From positions 2,501 through 66,500 of the forward strand of contig WPIO01000350.1 in assembly GCA_009760855.2 (NCBI GenBank): 64,000 nucleotides of DNA, written 5' to 3'. Origin of the DNA: Cristatella mucedo (Eukaryota; Bryozoa; Phylactolaemata; Cristatellidae). The translations under genes and the position numbers were made by a program. How positions within the stretch are numbered: position 1 is the first letter of the stretch; every line of letters starts with the position of its first letter. The notes beneath the pieces were generated by a model. The model was given only the letters and a program-made list of their open reading frames with translations. It was not told where the DNA came from and searched no databases. Of this stretch, positions 39,314 to 50,702 are shown piece after piece.

Positions 39314-39574
39314 CTTCACATTTAGAGACTTTGTCAGAAAATAGTTAAACACGTGTACTGATTGATACTTTCGACCAGATTCGCATCCAAAACGACTTCG
39401 TTTAACCGTAAGAGATATCGCCAGCCTCAAAGCACAGCTGTCTTTTAAAGAGGTTGAAATGCCTGTGGCTTCGATTGGCCTGTCGAAGAGTGATTCAACG
39501 GGCACCCTGCATTTGAGTTCGATAGGCATGCCTGCAGTTGGCCTCATGGCGCCGATTAAACTGTTGCAACTCAT
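39314..39574 (-). CDS. candidate first exon of the unrecognised gene
   Basis: An ATG in good context (CCAAAATGA) begins 87 codons (MSCNSLIGAMRPTAGMPIEL onward to FNYFLTKSLNVK) ending exactly at an AAG/GTCAGT donor. It sits 232 bp upstream of exon 38,982-39,082, but the phases differ (0 against 2), so an intermediate exon, a different donor or a different gene is required. The plus strand is also open here (39,459-39,680). Confidence 0.4.
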
Positions 39575-39699
39575 TTTGGTTATATGGGTTTACGGGATGT
39601 CTTTTTTGAGATCATTTGCTTTCATCCACTTAATTTTCGTGGCAAGAAATCTGCTCGCGCAGTGGGCGATCGTGGAGTAAATAGCCTGTAGTAATTCCC

Positions 39700-41210
39700 G
39701 CTGAAATCGCATATCCTATTGCCACATCCGGATCATGCTGGGTAGATGACCAAGCTAGTATTTGTACGTTACTTACTTCCATGATTACCCTTCTGACTTT
39801 TCCATTTTGTTCATATTTCTGTACGTCAAGAGAGATAAGCTATGCACACTAAAAGTCATCGAGAATTTCCCGGCTGTATCAAAAACATCTCATCATGATT
39901 TATATAACCAATACAAAACGTGGAACTGCAAGAGGGCACAAATACGAACCCAGAAACACAATCACATTATTTTTGCATGCATACTGGAATATTCATAACG
40001 TGGCAAGATTTTCGGTTTTCACGGCTGGACCACATTTTCGTCCGGTGACGTTGTAGTCAGGTGGCGATATACCTACTTAATGCCTCAAAAAACTGGTGTT
40101 GATCCTCAGCTGCTTACCTACGAGCCACGGTAAGCTTCACCAACAAGCAGCCATTATTTGAAAACGCACTAGTTCGCTGGAACAGTTGAGCATTTTGTAC
40201 AGAGTGGCCCGTCAGTTTTAAGCAGAAGGAAAACCTGACAGGGCTGCCACTCGAAGGGCAAAGGTCTGATCCACCGACCGCATCTTGGAGGTCACCTGCA
40301 GAGGGACTGAAGCAGCATTGATGCAATGCATATACGGTTTGCTTGGCGATACATTGTTAGCATATTATCGCCGGCTTTAGCAATCAGAGTCACGACCTCA
40401 GTCGGGAAATGCTAACGCCTTACCTCGTGAGTTATTACGGCCCCGGACTGTGACCCTGCCACAACCACAGCTTAGCCAAAGTGAACGAGGTTAGTGCAGC
40501 AAGCTCTACCCTTAGATGCAGTGGATCTACGAGCCGATCCTGGCAGAGAATCTCTAGCAGACGTTCCTCTTCCTCCACAACATGGGCAAAGTACTGAGAA
40601 AGAGATCAAGTTCTCTGAGGGCGTTATACAAATTTATTACCTTCTGATTAGACAGCCTGCTCTGTATAGCGGCAAAAAATTATTTAAGACTATTCCCAAA
40701 TATTGCTGCAGTGATAAAGGATTGCCACACATGGTTTACAGGATTGGCACACTCGACCTAGGACTAACGTCACCAACACCAATTAAGTCGTGGGCCATCA
40801 GCATCATATAAACTTGTTCAGACAGCGACAGGAAACGAGACGACAGACCGCCTATTAATTATAATTATTCGGAAATGATTGCGAAACATTTTCTGTGATA
40901 TGGACGGTATACCCAGTTATTGCATACCGTCCAGGATCGGATTAGGCCTCGGTCATTGGGCTGCCGAGCTGCCATGCTGCTGCTGAAACTCAAGCAGTTG
41001 TGATCGTTAGCTCTCTGTAAGATGATCGTCAAGTCTGCCCACTTTCAGCTTAGCAGAGTTAAGATAAATGGGGCCAGCCTGTAAGGGATTATGGCAGCAT
41101 CCACGTTGAACCGGGCGTTTGTAACAATCCGTCTCATTGTCTGCAGCTTCCTACTTGCAAGACTTCGGGCGTTTCTAATTGGGCGCCAGCTGCAAGCAAA
41201 AGTCTGCAGC
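39700..41210. other. stretch without a supported gene
   Basis: Short frames only. A LINE/SINE-type tail (AGAGATCAAGTTCTCTGAGG, about 40,599-40,640) and B-box-like fragments antisense near 40,383-40,440 suggest worn SINEs. Confidence 0.4.
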
Positions 41211-41214
41211 TAGG

Positions 41215-41372
41215 ACTTCAGTCGCGAACGTCGTGAGATGAAATCTGTTAGCTAGCAAATGCGTACCAAAGGCAGCTGAGGATGTGAGTGTGCTACAAAT
41301 AACTCTCCGACGTAACATCCTCATGGTCCATGTGGCTTTGTCAGTAGTGCCAGATAGAGATACATCACATTA
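41215..41372 (+). mobile_element. LINE family B 3' end
   Basis: GTCGTGAGATGAAATCTGTT, CAAATGCGTACCAAAGGC, CTCTCCGACGTAACATCC and a GAGATACATCACATTA end match the family B tail with moderate divergence. Confidence 0.75.
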
Positions 41373-41405
41373 AGTAAATGCTGCTTACAACCACTTTTCA
41401 CCTAC

Positions 41406-41441
41406 CTGGACTCTCTCTCCATATTATCTCTCTCTCTCTCT
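41406..41441 (+). repeat. short CT microsatellite
   Basis: CTCTCTCT-rich run just upstream of a SINE-1 copy. Confidence 0.85.
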
Positions 41442-41455
41442 CGATGTAATGTAAT

Positions 41456-41640
41456 GTACTGGCTCACTAGGTAAGGCGGTTGCTTTTCACGACCTCGGGG
41501 CCGAGGTCGTGGGTTCGAATCCTGTGGTGGGCGATCCTTTATCGTCACTGCAAGCGGTGGTGAAAGCTGTAAAGGCTCTCCTGTCGCTATACAAAAAGTG
41601 GCTGTTAAATCAGCTAGTATTTATTTATTTATCTTTATAT
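41456..41640 (+). mobile_element. SINE-1, tRNA-derived, best sense copy
   Basis: Begins TGGCTCACTAGGTAAGGCGG (A-box-like), has a B box within GTCGTGGGTTCGAATCCTGT at about 41,505-41,524, then GTGGGCGATCCTTTATCG, GTCGCTATACAAAAAGTGG and a TATTTATTTATT tail. The same body is found at 14,405-14,590 (antisense) and 61,742-61,910. RNA polymerase III boxes and an A/T-rich tail define it as a tRNA-derived SINE. Confidence 0.88.
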
Positions 41641-42107
41641 GTAGCTCCTCAAAAAAATAAAGACTATGTGAGTGTTCCACAGGACAGTTTGTGTAAAGCA
41701 CTGTCAGCCTAAGTGGCTTTCGGTACGCATTTCGTAGCCAACAGATTACATCTCACTCAACAAACAGAATCTGGAAAGCATAGCAGAGTCAGGAGAACAG
41801 TTTAGGTAGTGAGTCGCATGGACGTAGCAGCTCAGGACCACTGAAAACGATAAGCCGTTGTCGGCAGCATGAGAGTAGTGGTCGTAGGGTAAGAACTGTG
41901 AAAGTGAGTTACACAGTCTACGACTTGCAGAGCTAAAGCTTCTTTCGCCAACGGTCTTTATGCAGATCAAGAGAACAGCTTGTTCATTGTCCGTAACGAA
42001 CCAAAGGGTACGAGGAGGCTGAAACTGGTGCAGCAGTTCAGCTAGGTATGGTGGAGCCATGCACAGGCAGGCCTTTTGGGTTAGCTTCCTCTCTCTTTCT
42101 CTTACCC

Positions 42108-42156
<49 letters not shown>

Positions 42157-42250
42157 TTCTCTCTTTCTCTCATCCTCTCGCCCTCTCCCCTCTCTCTTTG
42201 TCCAGCCTAGCTGTTCCAACTTGTAGTCAATCACGGTAGAGATCCCAAAA
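41640..42250 (-). mobile_element. LINE family B C-terminus and 3' end with GA insertion
   Basis: On the minus strand the C-terminal coding part reads APPYLAELLHQFQPPRTL and VGERSFSSASRRLCNSLSQF. The conserved 3' blocks end at about 41,640. A CT/GA microsatellite (42,112-42,165) sits just upstream and extends the apparent 193-codon frame with arginine-glutamate repeats. Confidence 0.85.
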
Positions 42251-42299
42251 GCCGGTCTACTGACTTGTCGGGTTACCGTTCCTCGAAACAACCTAAAAC

Positions 42300-42395
42300 G
42301 CATTGGTTTGCACCAAATGGAAAGCACCTAGAAAGAGAGTGAGTTCTCTGAGGGCGCTTTAGCAAGTGCATTATTATTATTATCATTTTTGGGAG
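42300..42395 (+). mobile_element. LINE family A 3' tail
   Basis: CCAAATGGAAAGCACCTAGAAAGAGAGTGAG, then TTCTCTGAGGGCGCTTTAGC, then ATTATTATTATT. Only the terminal part is present. Confidence 0.8.
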
Positions 42396-42399
42396 ACTA

Positions 42400-43295
42400 T
42401 TCCTATAGTTCCTAATCTCGCCATATCCTTCACTTCAATCCCTGCTTAGGTCACGACTTCACCACCTGACTGACCTAACTACATCCCCTGCCTTCACGGA
42501 ATTTCAAAGCAAGTGTGGAAAACCTACCCGTTTTGCTTGGCATTCGTCGGTTCCGTTCGGACTTTACTGTTTGGTCAGTGCATATATTCACTGACTATTT
42601 TGAAGTACTTCCTGTGTCAAGTTTCTTGCAAGAGGTAAACTTGCCTTAGGGCACTAAAATTCAGTACTATTAATACTATTATTAATTTTTTTATTATTAT
42701 TATTATGGTTAGTAGTACGACGAACTGTATCTCGTCAGTCAAAACGCTCGCGAAGCATTTCTTTTCGAAGTTGGCCACAAGCCAGGTAGGACTTGTAGTG
42801 CTGGAATTAATGAGTTACCTATGCAGGCAGGAAATTAAGGCCCTGCAGCCAGTAAGCTGTCTTTATTCTGGATCCAGCCAAATTAGTACCCGGTTTGCTT
42901 GTATGCCCGATGAGAATAAGCCCTGTGCGAGGCTTCGGACCGGTAGGCATCGTCGGCACGTGATCGGAATTTAGACATACTAGCCCTGTAAATTATTGCA
43001 GCATCAGCTTTGTAAGGGTAGCCAATAAGATAGTTAATGCTACGCTCTGCGATTTACTTATGGGATTAGCTGTCCAGAAAGCACTAAAGTAGTGGAAACG
43101 ATGCAGATTTCGTAAACAGTTTTAATCTGACTTTTACCTGGCAAAATACTCTACATGCAGCATGGTTTTGCTGATGTGTAGCTATGCCACTTGCAGCCTG
43201 GAAATCAGGTAGAAAGCCACCAGATCGTGTTACAGAACGACATAGTAATGAAACAAGGGTTTAGTGTATAGCCAGCCGAAGTGCTACTGCATAAA
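42400..43295. other. stretch without a supported gene
   Basis: A faint LINE-like 3' end is possible at 42,400-42,700 (TAGGGCACTAAAATTCAGTA followed by ATT repeats). The 89-codon plus frame at 42,705-42,974 has no recognised domain. Confidence 0.35.
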
Positions 43296-43300
43296 CACAG

Positions 43301-43326
43301 GCACACACACACACACACACACACAG

Positions 43327-43402
<76 letters not shown>

Positions 43403-43435
43403 ACACACACACACAAACATGCACACTCACACACA
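43301..43435 (+). repeat. (AC)n microsatellite
   Basis: About 135 bp of AC units with a few AGGC and AT interruptions. Histidine-threonine and cysteine-valine frames are artefacts. Confidence 0.97.
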
Positions 43436-43489
43436 CAAACTGGTGTACACAAATTCACACACATGCATGTATATTATAGGTATAAATTA

Positions 43490-43625
43490 AAATATAATTT
43501 ATTTGCACAGCGCCCTAAGAGAACTTAATCTCTTTGCAGGCACTTAAAATGAGCCTCCGGGCTCGAGATCACGACCTCAGCCTGACCTTGGTCAAGGTAA
43601 GCATCTTAACCGCACCAAACCAGCT
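43490..43625 (-). mobile_element. SINE-2, tRNA-derived, antisense copy
   Basis: The reverse complement reads GAGCTGGTTTGGTGCGGTTAAG, then a degenerate GACCAAGGTCAGGCTGAGGTCGTG..CTCGAGCCC B-box region, then AGAGATTAAGTTCTCTTAGG and GCGCTGTGCAAATAAATT. Its tail is closely related to the LINE family A tail. Confidence 0.75.
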
Positions 43626-43754
43626 CAGCAATACATGCATGCATATATGCGGACACACACAAGCACATATATTTATAAGTTATTCATATTTACATATACA
43701 TACTCACCTCGTACGATAACAGCATGTATCTCCCTGAGTGGGTGGAGGCTAGGT

Positions 43755-44505
43755 TACAGACCTAGGGTGCATAAGGATACCACGTCCAAGTTGGTCCATG
43801 CATTCGTGACATCCCATCTCGACTTCTGAAAGTCACTGCTAAATGGCGTTTTAGCATGTGCAATCAGGCGATTGCAGCTGGTGCACAACTCTGCAGCTAG
43901 GCTTGTCTGTCGTCAGCGTTGCAGTCGCCACATTACTCCACTTCTCGCGACCGGCAGTGGCTACCTGTCAAGCAATGGATTGAATTCAAGGTTTTGTCGC
44001 TCACCTTTAGGTCCCTTCATTCAATGGCTCCAGCCTATCTCTCATAAATACTACCATATCAGGCCTAGCATCGTACCACCTGCTTTTCGGAATCCAACAG
44101 TATACAAATACTTCGTACAAACCTTTAATACTTTGGTAAACCATGCATTTAGTTCGTATGCTCCCAAAGCCTGGAACTCCATCCGGATCTGCGTCAGAAC
44201 ATCTACTGACCTGACCACATTTAAAAGAAACTTAGAGCACACCTATTTAGGACGGCATTTAGTGGATCCCTGTGATTCATCCTTCATGTGCTTATGCCTG
44301 CAGACACTGTGGATGCTGCCACTAAACACACTTGCATCCTGACCCTGTGTATATCACCCCTAACCATATTTTTTTCAAGCATGGTTTTACTTACCATTAA
44401 AATGCATTCCCATTTGCAGCAAATGTAAATCGCCTAGAAAGAGATTGAGTTCTCTGAAGTTGCTTTATCAAGTGCATTATTATTATTATTATTATTTTTA
44501 TTAGA
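43755..44505 (+). mobile_element. LINE family A C-terminus and 3' tail
   Basis: Starts near KDTTSKLVHAFVTSHLDF, continues LVHNSAARLVCRQRCSRHIT and NHAFSSYAPKAWNSI, then a 3' UTR and AGAGATTGAGTTCTCTGAAG with ATT repeats to 44,505. 5' truncated; stops present. Confidence 0.88.
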
Positions 44506-44602
44506 ATAATTCATTGCGAAACACAATACTTTGTCTTGCAGGTCGGCCGAGGGCCGTGCTGGGGGACTAAGAAACGCAAACTAAATTCTAGCTACTTGTG
44601 TC

Positions 44603-44605
<3 letters not shown>

Positions 44606-44701
<96 letters not shown>

Positions 44702-44702
44702 T
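44606..44702 (+). repeat. (AC)n-(AT)n compound microsatellite
   Basis: About 36 AC units followed by about 12 AT units, the third example of this order on the plus strand. Confidence 0.97.
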
Positions 44703-45194
44703 TATATGTTACATGGCTAGTGATTCAGAGTCTGCAAAATGTTGCCCGGTGAGTTTTAAAACTGCAAAGGGATTATTTAACCTCCAAACTGAAGTGTAGG
44801 GCTCAAACCCTGAAGCAGGTCATTTGTATCTGTCTCAAGCAAGTGCAAGTTTGGAGAAGCCTCCGTGGCTTATGCGGATTTCATAGATGGCCGCCATGTA
44901 AATGAGAGAAGCCATCAGTAAATGTAGACTTGTAGGACCCATACTGGTCGTAGCCCCGGGGATTTTTAATCTTAAGTCACAACCCAGGTCCAGTAATTGC
45001 CACGACTCAGTGCATGAGGTCACACCGAGCAGACGGCAATCTTTAGTTGCCCACTGCTAGCAGTGTAAAAACAGTGAGGTTCGTATGTACGTATGCATGT
45101 ATGTATTGTAAGCCGGCTCCCGACTTGTGACCGTCAAGGGAGCGTGTAGTTCGTATGTATGTATTGTATGCAGGCTCCTCTGATAAACCACTGG

Positions 45195-45410
45195 TGAGCT
45201 GTTAGAAGCACCACCGAGAGGTGCCCTTGCACAGCTGTGGTCCGCCTGTGATGTGGTATGGACACAGGCCAGTAACCAGCTGGTGGTGGATTTACCATCA
45301 GGGTCGGCATGTGCACTGCTATGGTCCGCCTTTGATGTGGCATGGACCAGCTGGGGCCAGATGGTGGATTCACCATCAGAGTCGGCCGGTGCACAGTTGT
45401 GTTCGATGAG
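45195..45410 (+). repeat. minisatellite, period about 80-86 bp, 2-3 units
   Basis: Units share CTATGGTCCGCC-like, GATGTGGTATGGAC-like, CAGCTGGTGGTGGA-like and CACCATCAGAGTCGGC blocks. The minus frame (45,134-45,601) repeats a RRTIAVHMPTLMVNPP-like peptide only because of the repeat. Confidence 0.8.
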
Positions 45411-45644
45411 TCATCGGAGTTGACCAGACGAGGCAAGTCGTGTGAGGGCGGGGGCTGAGGAAAGTCTTGCCCTCTTGGGCTCCGTGCTTTAGTAATAAAC
45501 TGTTGGTGTTGGGAATCAGCTGTCTCTCTGCTGTGCGAACAAACTACAAATAGTAGAGGCATATCGGCCACTAAATTAGTCAGGCTTTTTAAATTTGTCA
45601 TGCCTTTTTATTGGTTAAGATCGTGTTAGCTGAGTGCAATGTGG

Positions 45645-46570
45645 CAACGTATTAAGATATTCAATCCTCAAATTTTGAAAATTTTCTGCAACTAAATGAC
45701 AGTAAATTGGAACTCATACTTCTAGGACACCCAAAAGAACGACGCTGGACTAGAAGGCTTTGCTCTTCTAATAAGTGGTGCTGTTTTGAGACCATCGCAA
45801 TGTTCTCGAAATTCAGGAGTCGTTTTCGAGAGCAGCCTACATTTGAATGCTTTCTCAAGAAGATTCCTTCCACAATGTGCCATCACCTCCAATCCCTGTC
45901 TAGGATTAAGAACATTTTCCGCGATTGATTGCGAAAGAAGAAGCTAGCTCCTCAGTACAGTCTCAGATTGTAAATTTCTTTGGCTTAGTTACCGAAAAAA
46001 CTACTAGGCTACAGCAGCTGGCGAAGAGTTCAGCCACTAGACTAGTTTAGAAACTTCAAAGGTTCGATCCTATATTTGCTGAAAGAGCTTGATAGGGTGC
46101 CGTTTAATAAACGAATAAGCAGCATCTTTCTTTCGCTGATCCAAACGGATTGGCTCCGTCATACCTATCTTAACTGCTGCACTGATTCGGCCTCCTCGTG
46201 GCCTCAGGTCATGTAAGTAAACATAAATTAGCTTTTCCGTTTCATCAGCATAAAGTTCTTAGGCGACAGAAGCTTTTGCTATGCAGGCCACAGACTGCTG
46301 AAATCACGCCTAAAATTCTTTAGCAATGACAAATACGATCAAACTATCGACCACGACGTATATTTTCTAGCATCAGGATCTGCTACATCCAAGCTCTTTG
46401 CTACCTCTGCTTCTATCCTGTTTCATCTATGCTGCACGCTTACTCTTCGCTTCGCTAGATGAAGTTTGTTTGCTCTAAAATTCGTTTCAAAAGCCGTTAA
46501 GGATCTGAGTGTGCAATAATAAACTGTCATGCCTAACACTGGCATAGTGTTTGCAAAGTTAAAGGCAGGG
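45645..46570 (+). mobile_element. LINE family B, longest copy (RT palm to 3' end)
   Basis: Begins in the reverse transcriptase after the catalytic box (ENFLQLNDSKLELILLGHPK), passes through a degraded thumb region, then YKFLGDRSFCYAGHRLLKSR-like and the family B 3' blocks (TCGCTTCGCTAGATGAAGTT, AATAAACTGTCATGCCTAAC). Several stops. It shows that the short family B tails across the window are 5'-truncated non-LTR retrotransposons. Confidence 0.75.
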
Positions 46571-46694
46571 GTGTGTGTACCTGCAATACGCACTGTACTA
46601 CTACATTATGGCTCCCGGAGTTTATTAATCAAGGATTCGCTACGACTGGCAACCAATAAGACCACAGTAGGCTGGCCCCAAGGTTAGTGCTCAG

Positions 46695-48050
46695 TATATA
46701 ATAATAATAATAATAATATTGCACTTGATAAAGCACCCTCAGAGTACTTAATCTCTTTCTTGGCGCTTTACATTTGCTGCAAAGTGATATGCAATAGCAT
46801 AGTAAGTAAAATCATGCTTGAAAAACAAACGAGATGAAAAATATGGTTAGGGGTGACATGCACAGGGTCAGCATGCAAATGTGGTTAGTGGCAGCATGCA
46901 CAGTGTCAGCACGCATAAGCACATCAAGTACGAATCAAAGGGACCCACTAAATGCTGTCCTAAATAGGTGTGTTTTTAAATTTCTTTTAAATGTGGTCAG
47001 GTCAGGGGATGTTCTGACGCAGGTCGAGAGTTCCAGGCTTTGGGAGCATACGAGCTAAATGCTCGGTCTCCAAAGGATTTAAGGTTTGTACGAGGTATTT
47101 CCAGACTGTTGGATTCCGAAAAGCGGGTGGTACGATGCTTGGCCTGATTGGGGAGTATATCGGAAAGATTGGCTGGAGCCATAGAATGATGAGACCTAAA
47201 AGTGAGCGACAAAACCTTGAAGTCAATCCGTTGCCTCACTGGTAGCCAGTGCAGGTCGGCAAGAAGTGGAGTAATGTGGCAACTGCGACGCTCACGACAG
47301 ACAAGCCTAGCTGCAGAGTTTTGCACCAGCTGCAATCGCCTGATCGCACATGCTGGTAGGCCAGTAAGCAGTGAGTTGCAGAAGTCGAGACGGGATGTCA
47401 CGAATGCATGGACCAACTTGGACGTGGTATCCTTATCTAAACAAGCCCTAATTTTAGCAATGTTATGAAGCTGAAAATAGGCAGATTTGACTGTGGAGGT
47501 GATGTGGTCGTCTAACGAGAGGTCGCTTTGGAATATGACACCTAGATTTCGAGCTGATTCAACTGGAGATATGCTGGCAGAGCCAATTTTGAGAGTCAGC
47601 CTTTCCAATTTCTGAATCACACTGGGTTTGCCCATAACTAGTGAGTAAGTTTTATCATCGTTTAGTTTTAGAAAATTTGCTGCCATCCATGTGCGGATGT
47701 CATCAATGCATGCAGCAAGTGAGTTTAGAGAATTTGAGGTGCTCGAAGGCTGGGAGGGATCGAAGCAAAGGTACAACTGAGTGTCATCCGCATAGAAGTG
47801 AAAGCCTAGATTGTGCTTGGCAATCACATCAGCAAGAGGGAGAGTATAAACGGTGAAAAGGACCGGACCTAGCACAGAGCCCTGAGGTACTCCATATTTC
47901 AGAGGTACTTCAGATGATCTTTGTCCATTCACGTCAATACTCTGGAGTCTCCCACTGAGATAGGACCTGAACCACTGCAGAGCAGTGCCAGTGATGCCCA
48001 GGCGAGATGAGAGGCGCTCTAGAAGTACTTTGTGATCGATGATGCAAACT
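46695..48050 (-). mobile_element. LINE family A, best-preserved RT ORF (5' truncated)
   Basis: A 355-codon open frame without stops: IDHKVLLERLSSRLG, GVPQGSVLGPVLFTVY, catalytic box FHFYADDTQLY, FLKLNDDKT, RNLGVIFQSDLSLDDHI, SAARLVCRERRSCHITPLL and FGDRAFSSYAPKAWNS. The 3' UTR and the AGAGATTAAGTACTCTGAGG tail with ATT repeats end at about 46,697. The 5' truncation falls in the AFDTIDH motif, so the endonuclease and fingers are missing. An intact frame suggests a relatively recent insertion. Confidence 0.95.
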
Positions 48051-48079
48051 TGGTAAGAAGTCATGCGATACCAGCCGTC

Positions 48080-49766
48080 CCAGGCAGCTCTGGCAACTGT
48101 AAGACCTACTAGGAACCGATGCTGCTAACTCAAAAAAATTGCAGGGAGTATGAAAGGTTCACACACATGCTGACGTTAGATGCTGACACACTGCAAAGCA
48201 TTCTCATCACGTAGTACAAGGTCCATATATTGAGCCCCTGCACAAAGCTTGCACGTAAATCTACGTGTGCTATGCAAGGCACTGCTGCAAGCTATTCCAT
48301 TCGATTCGATTGCTTCTGCATGACTGGAGCTGGCTCAGTGATATCACAGCACACGTGGCCAAGCTCAGACATACTTCGTACTGACCGCGAAAGTAGAGAA
48401 TAACAATACCGGAGAACCAACTTTTCAACGCAAAAAGCGGCCCGGCTTGATATGTAGTTTCTATGCATCGATACCTAGGTATAACGTAGCTCTGTTAGGT
48501 GCCTTTTTACCTTCGACCTCCTTATAACCCACCCTCGACTAAAATCGACAGATACCTCGAACGACCCCGAACATAAGGATGAGTCAATGGCAAAGTAAGA
48601 GAGATGGGAGGAGAGTATTACAAGCGATTTATCAAGTGCATTATTATTATTATATGCCCATGTCATGGGTAGCTCGGAACTGCTGTACTGGTTACCATGG
48701 GAAGGGGAATGCAAGACTGCTAGGTGTGTAAGATCTCACTGCTGGCGGCATACATCTGCAGGGCATTGCACAAGTCTCCAACTGTTATCGGGTCATAAAA
48801 AAAGTACATGTCTGCTGTGAAGGTCAGAGCCTGCCCCAGAGCTAAAAATACCAACGGACACATGCGAAGCAATACATCGGCTGTTTTTATATAACCAAAA
48901 TATACCGACCAATCCCTATTACAAGATGCCTGGAGTAGTAAAGCATCTAATACATCCAGTAGACATGTATGGATTGTGCGAAAAGTGAAAATCCAATCAT
49001 TATTAACGTGCTAGCAAAGACCGACCAACAGGGTTTGCAATGATTTGAGTACAAGCCAAATATTTCACATCTGGACGTCAATGGCGATGCTGCTGAATGA
49101 CAATCAGAGAAGCTGGGGCCTAGCCTGTAGCCTGGGAATGTCTTCTGGGAGACTTTGCTGCAGACTGAGCTGAGCGCATGAGCAGACTTTCACGGTATCT
49201 GGACAGGAAATGCCGGTACAGACACCGAGAAAGATACAGTGGAAACTATATGCTGTCTAGGCTAGTCATTGTTCCCGGAACATCGCACAGTCTGCATCAT
49301 ATTGTGCTTTCATCACCCGAAGCTAACCCACCTCAACCAGGGCAAAGGCTTCCATTAGGTTGTAAGAAATAATCATTCTCAATCAAGCACCTTACATGAT
49401 TTTGTCATGTGAATGCTGATTGTCACTTCGATAGTTCGAACGACCACCAATTCGATTGCTACCTATAAATATGCATGGTGTATTGGCATGTCTAACCATG
49501 TTATGCTAGACGTCATTGAGCATGCTAGAACTAACCATTTGATCATGCTTACTTTGAAGCATATGTCAGGAGCATAGAAAGAGATTGAGTTGGTTGAGAG
49601 AACTAAAGCAAATTATTCTTATAGTTACTGTATTGTGTTGTCATGAAGTTCTCCATTAATAGCTAGCCAGGACAACTATAGTGCATTTGTACTAAGCCTT
49701 AAGAGCTTCACTTCTTTCCGAGCAGTTTCTTTACCGAAGAAGCAAGTTATGAGGATCGTGTAGTCG
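48080..49766. other. stretch without a supported gene
   Basis: LINE/SINE-type tails occur at about 48,618-48,657 (GCGATTTATCAAGTGCATTA) and 49,573-49,625 (CATAGAAAGAGATTGAGTTG). Other frames (48,475-48,714 minus; 49,178-49,372 plus) lack motifs. Confidence 0.4.
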
Positions 49767-50274
49767 ATGCAGTGCTTGATCTAAAGCCCGAGTATATGAG
49801 ATAAGGATATAATGTGGCAAATAAACGTTGGCAACTGACACGTCAAGCAGCAAGTGTTTGCACTAGATGTAAGCTTCTCAATACACGGATAAAAAGACAA
49901 GGAATGAGAGTCTTTTATAGCAATCTAGATTCGATGAAACAGGCTAATTTTTCAATGACACTTTTAGCAATGTTATATAACTATAAGTATGAGAAGTCGT
50001 TGAAAGTGCTTATGAAGATATCAATATACCACGTGATATCAACCCAAAATCCAGGCTTGCTGTTCCAGACGGACTAGTCGTTGAATGAGCACATTTCTTC
50101 GATGGTCAAGTCGGCGTGTTTTAAGCTGATGAGCACTGCCAAAGACACGAGTAAGTCCGCAAGAGTGGTTAAGGCGTCTGTGACATTGCATCTGGATAGC
50201 TGCAATTTCATTCTTTATTCTGAAGTTTAAGTCTCTACCCCTAATCGCCCACATCTATATAGGTGTGTGTGTAT

Positions 50275-50412
50275 GCAATTCATTTATATAGCACAATAAG
50301 AAAACCTTATCTCCATTCGGGCGCTTCACATATGCCTTGGGGGTCGAACCCACGAGCTTAGCCCAACCTTGGTCGGGGCGAGCATATTTGCTGCTGAACC
50401 AAACCAGCACGG
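50275..50412 (-). mobile_element. SINE-2, antisense, in left arm
   Basis: The reverse complement has GTGCTGGTTTGGTTCAGC, a B-box-like CGTGGGTTCGACCCCC, GAGGCATATGTGAAGCGCCC and TGCTATATAAATGAATT. Its mirror copy is at 63,355-63,492. Confidence 0.85.
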
Positions 50413-50479
50413 CACATCTGGTGCAAGATTCAGCAGCTGGGCCGCCCACGACATCATGCAAAATCAACGACAGGACATC

Positions 50480-50702
50480 ATGTCCGGCAATCCTGTGCTG
50501 CTACTTCCATGCTACTCACCACCTTCGGTGCTCTCCATGTTCTTCTAGGCTTCTTACTGGCTTTTTCCGGCATGTGAGGAAGTCTGTTTACTACATAATG
50601 CATACCGAAAGCCTGTTAGGCTGTAAGTCCACAGTACAAAGACTTCTGTTCAACACCCACATAGCCTTTGTGAAGTTACAGACGGATATACATTACATTA
50701 TT
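50480..50702 (+). mobile_element. LINE family B 3' end in left arm
   Basis: CTGTGCTGCTACTTCCATGC, GAAGTCTGTTTACTACATAATGC, ACCGAAAGCCTGTTAGGC, CAACACCCACATAGCC and an end in ATACATTACATTA. The mirror is at 63,065-63,288. Confidence 0.8.

Noticed and set aside
41510-41524. Possible tRNA gene from the GGTTCGAATCC motif
   Set aside because: Only the internal promoter boxes are present; there is no acceptor stem or anticodon arm, and dispersed copies share a non-tRNA body, so these are SINEs.
49814-50077. 87-codon ORF conserved in both inverted-repeat arms
   Set aside because: Conservation reflects recent duplication of the whole arm. Residues MRVFYSNLDSMKQ and the SIYHVISTQNPGLLFQTD end resemble LINE RT C-terminal traces in a decayed state, not a separate gene.
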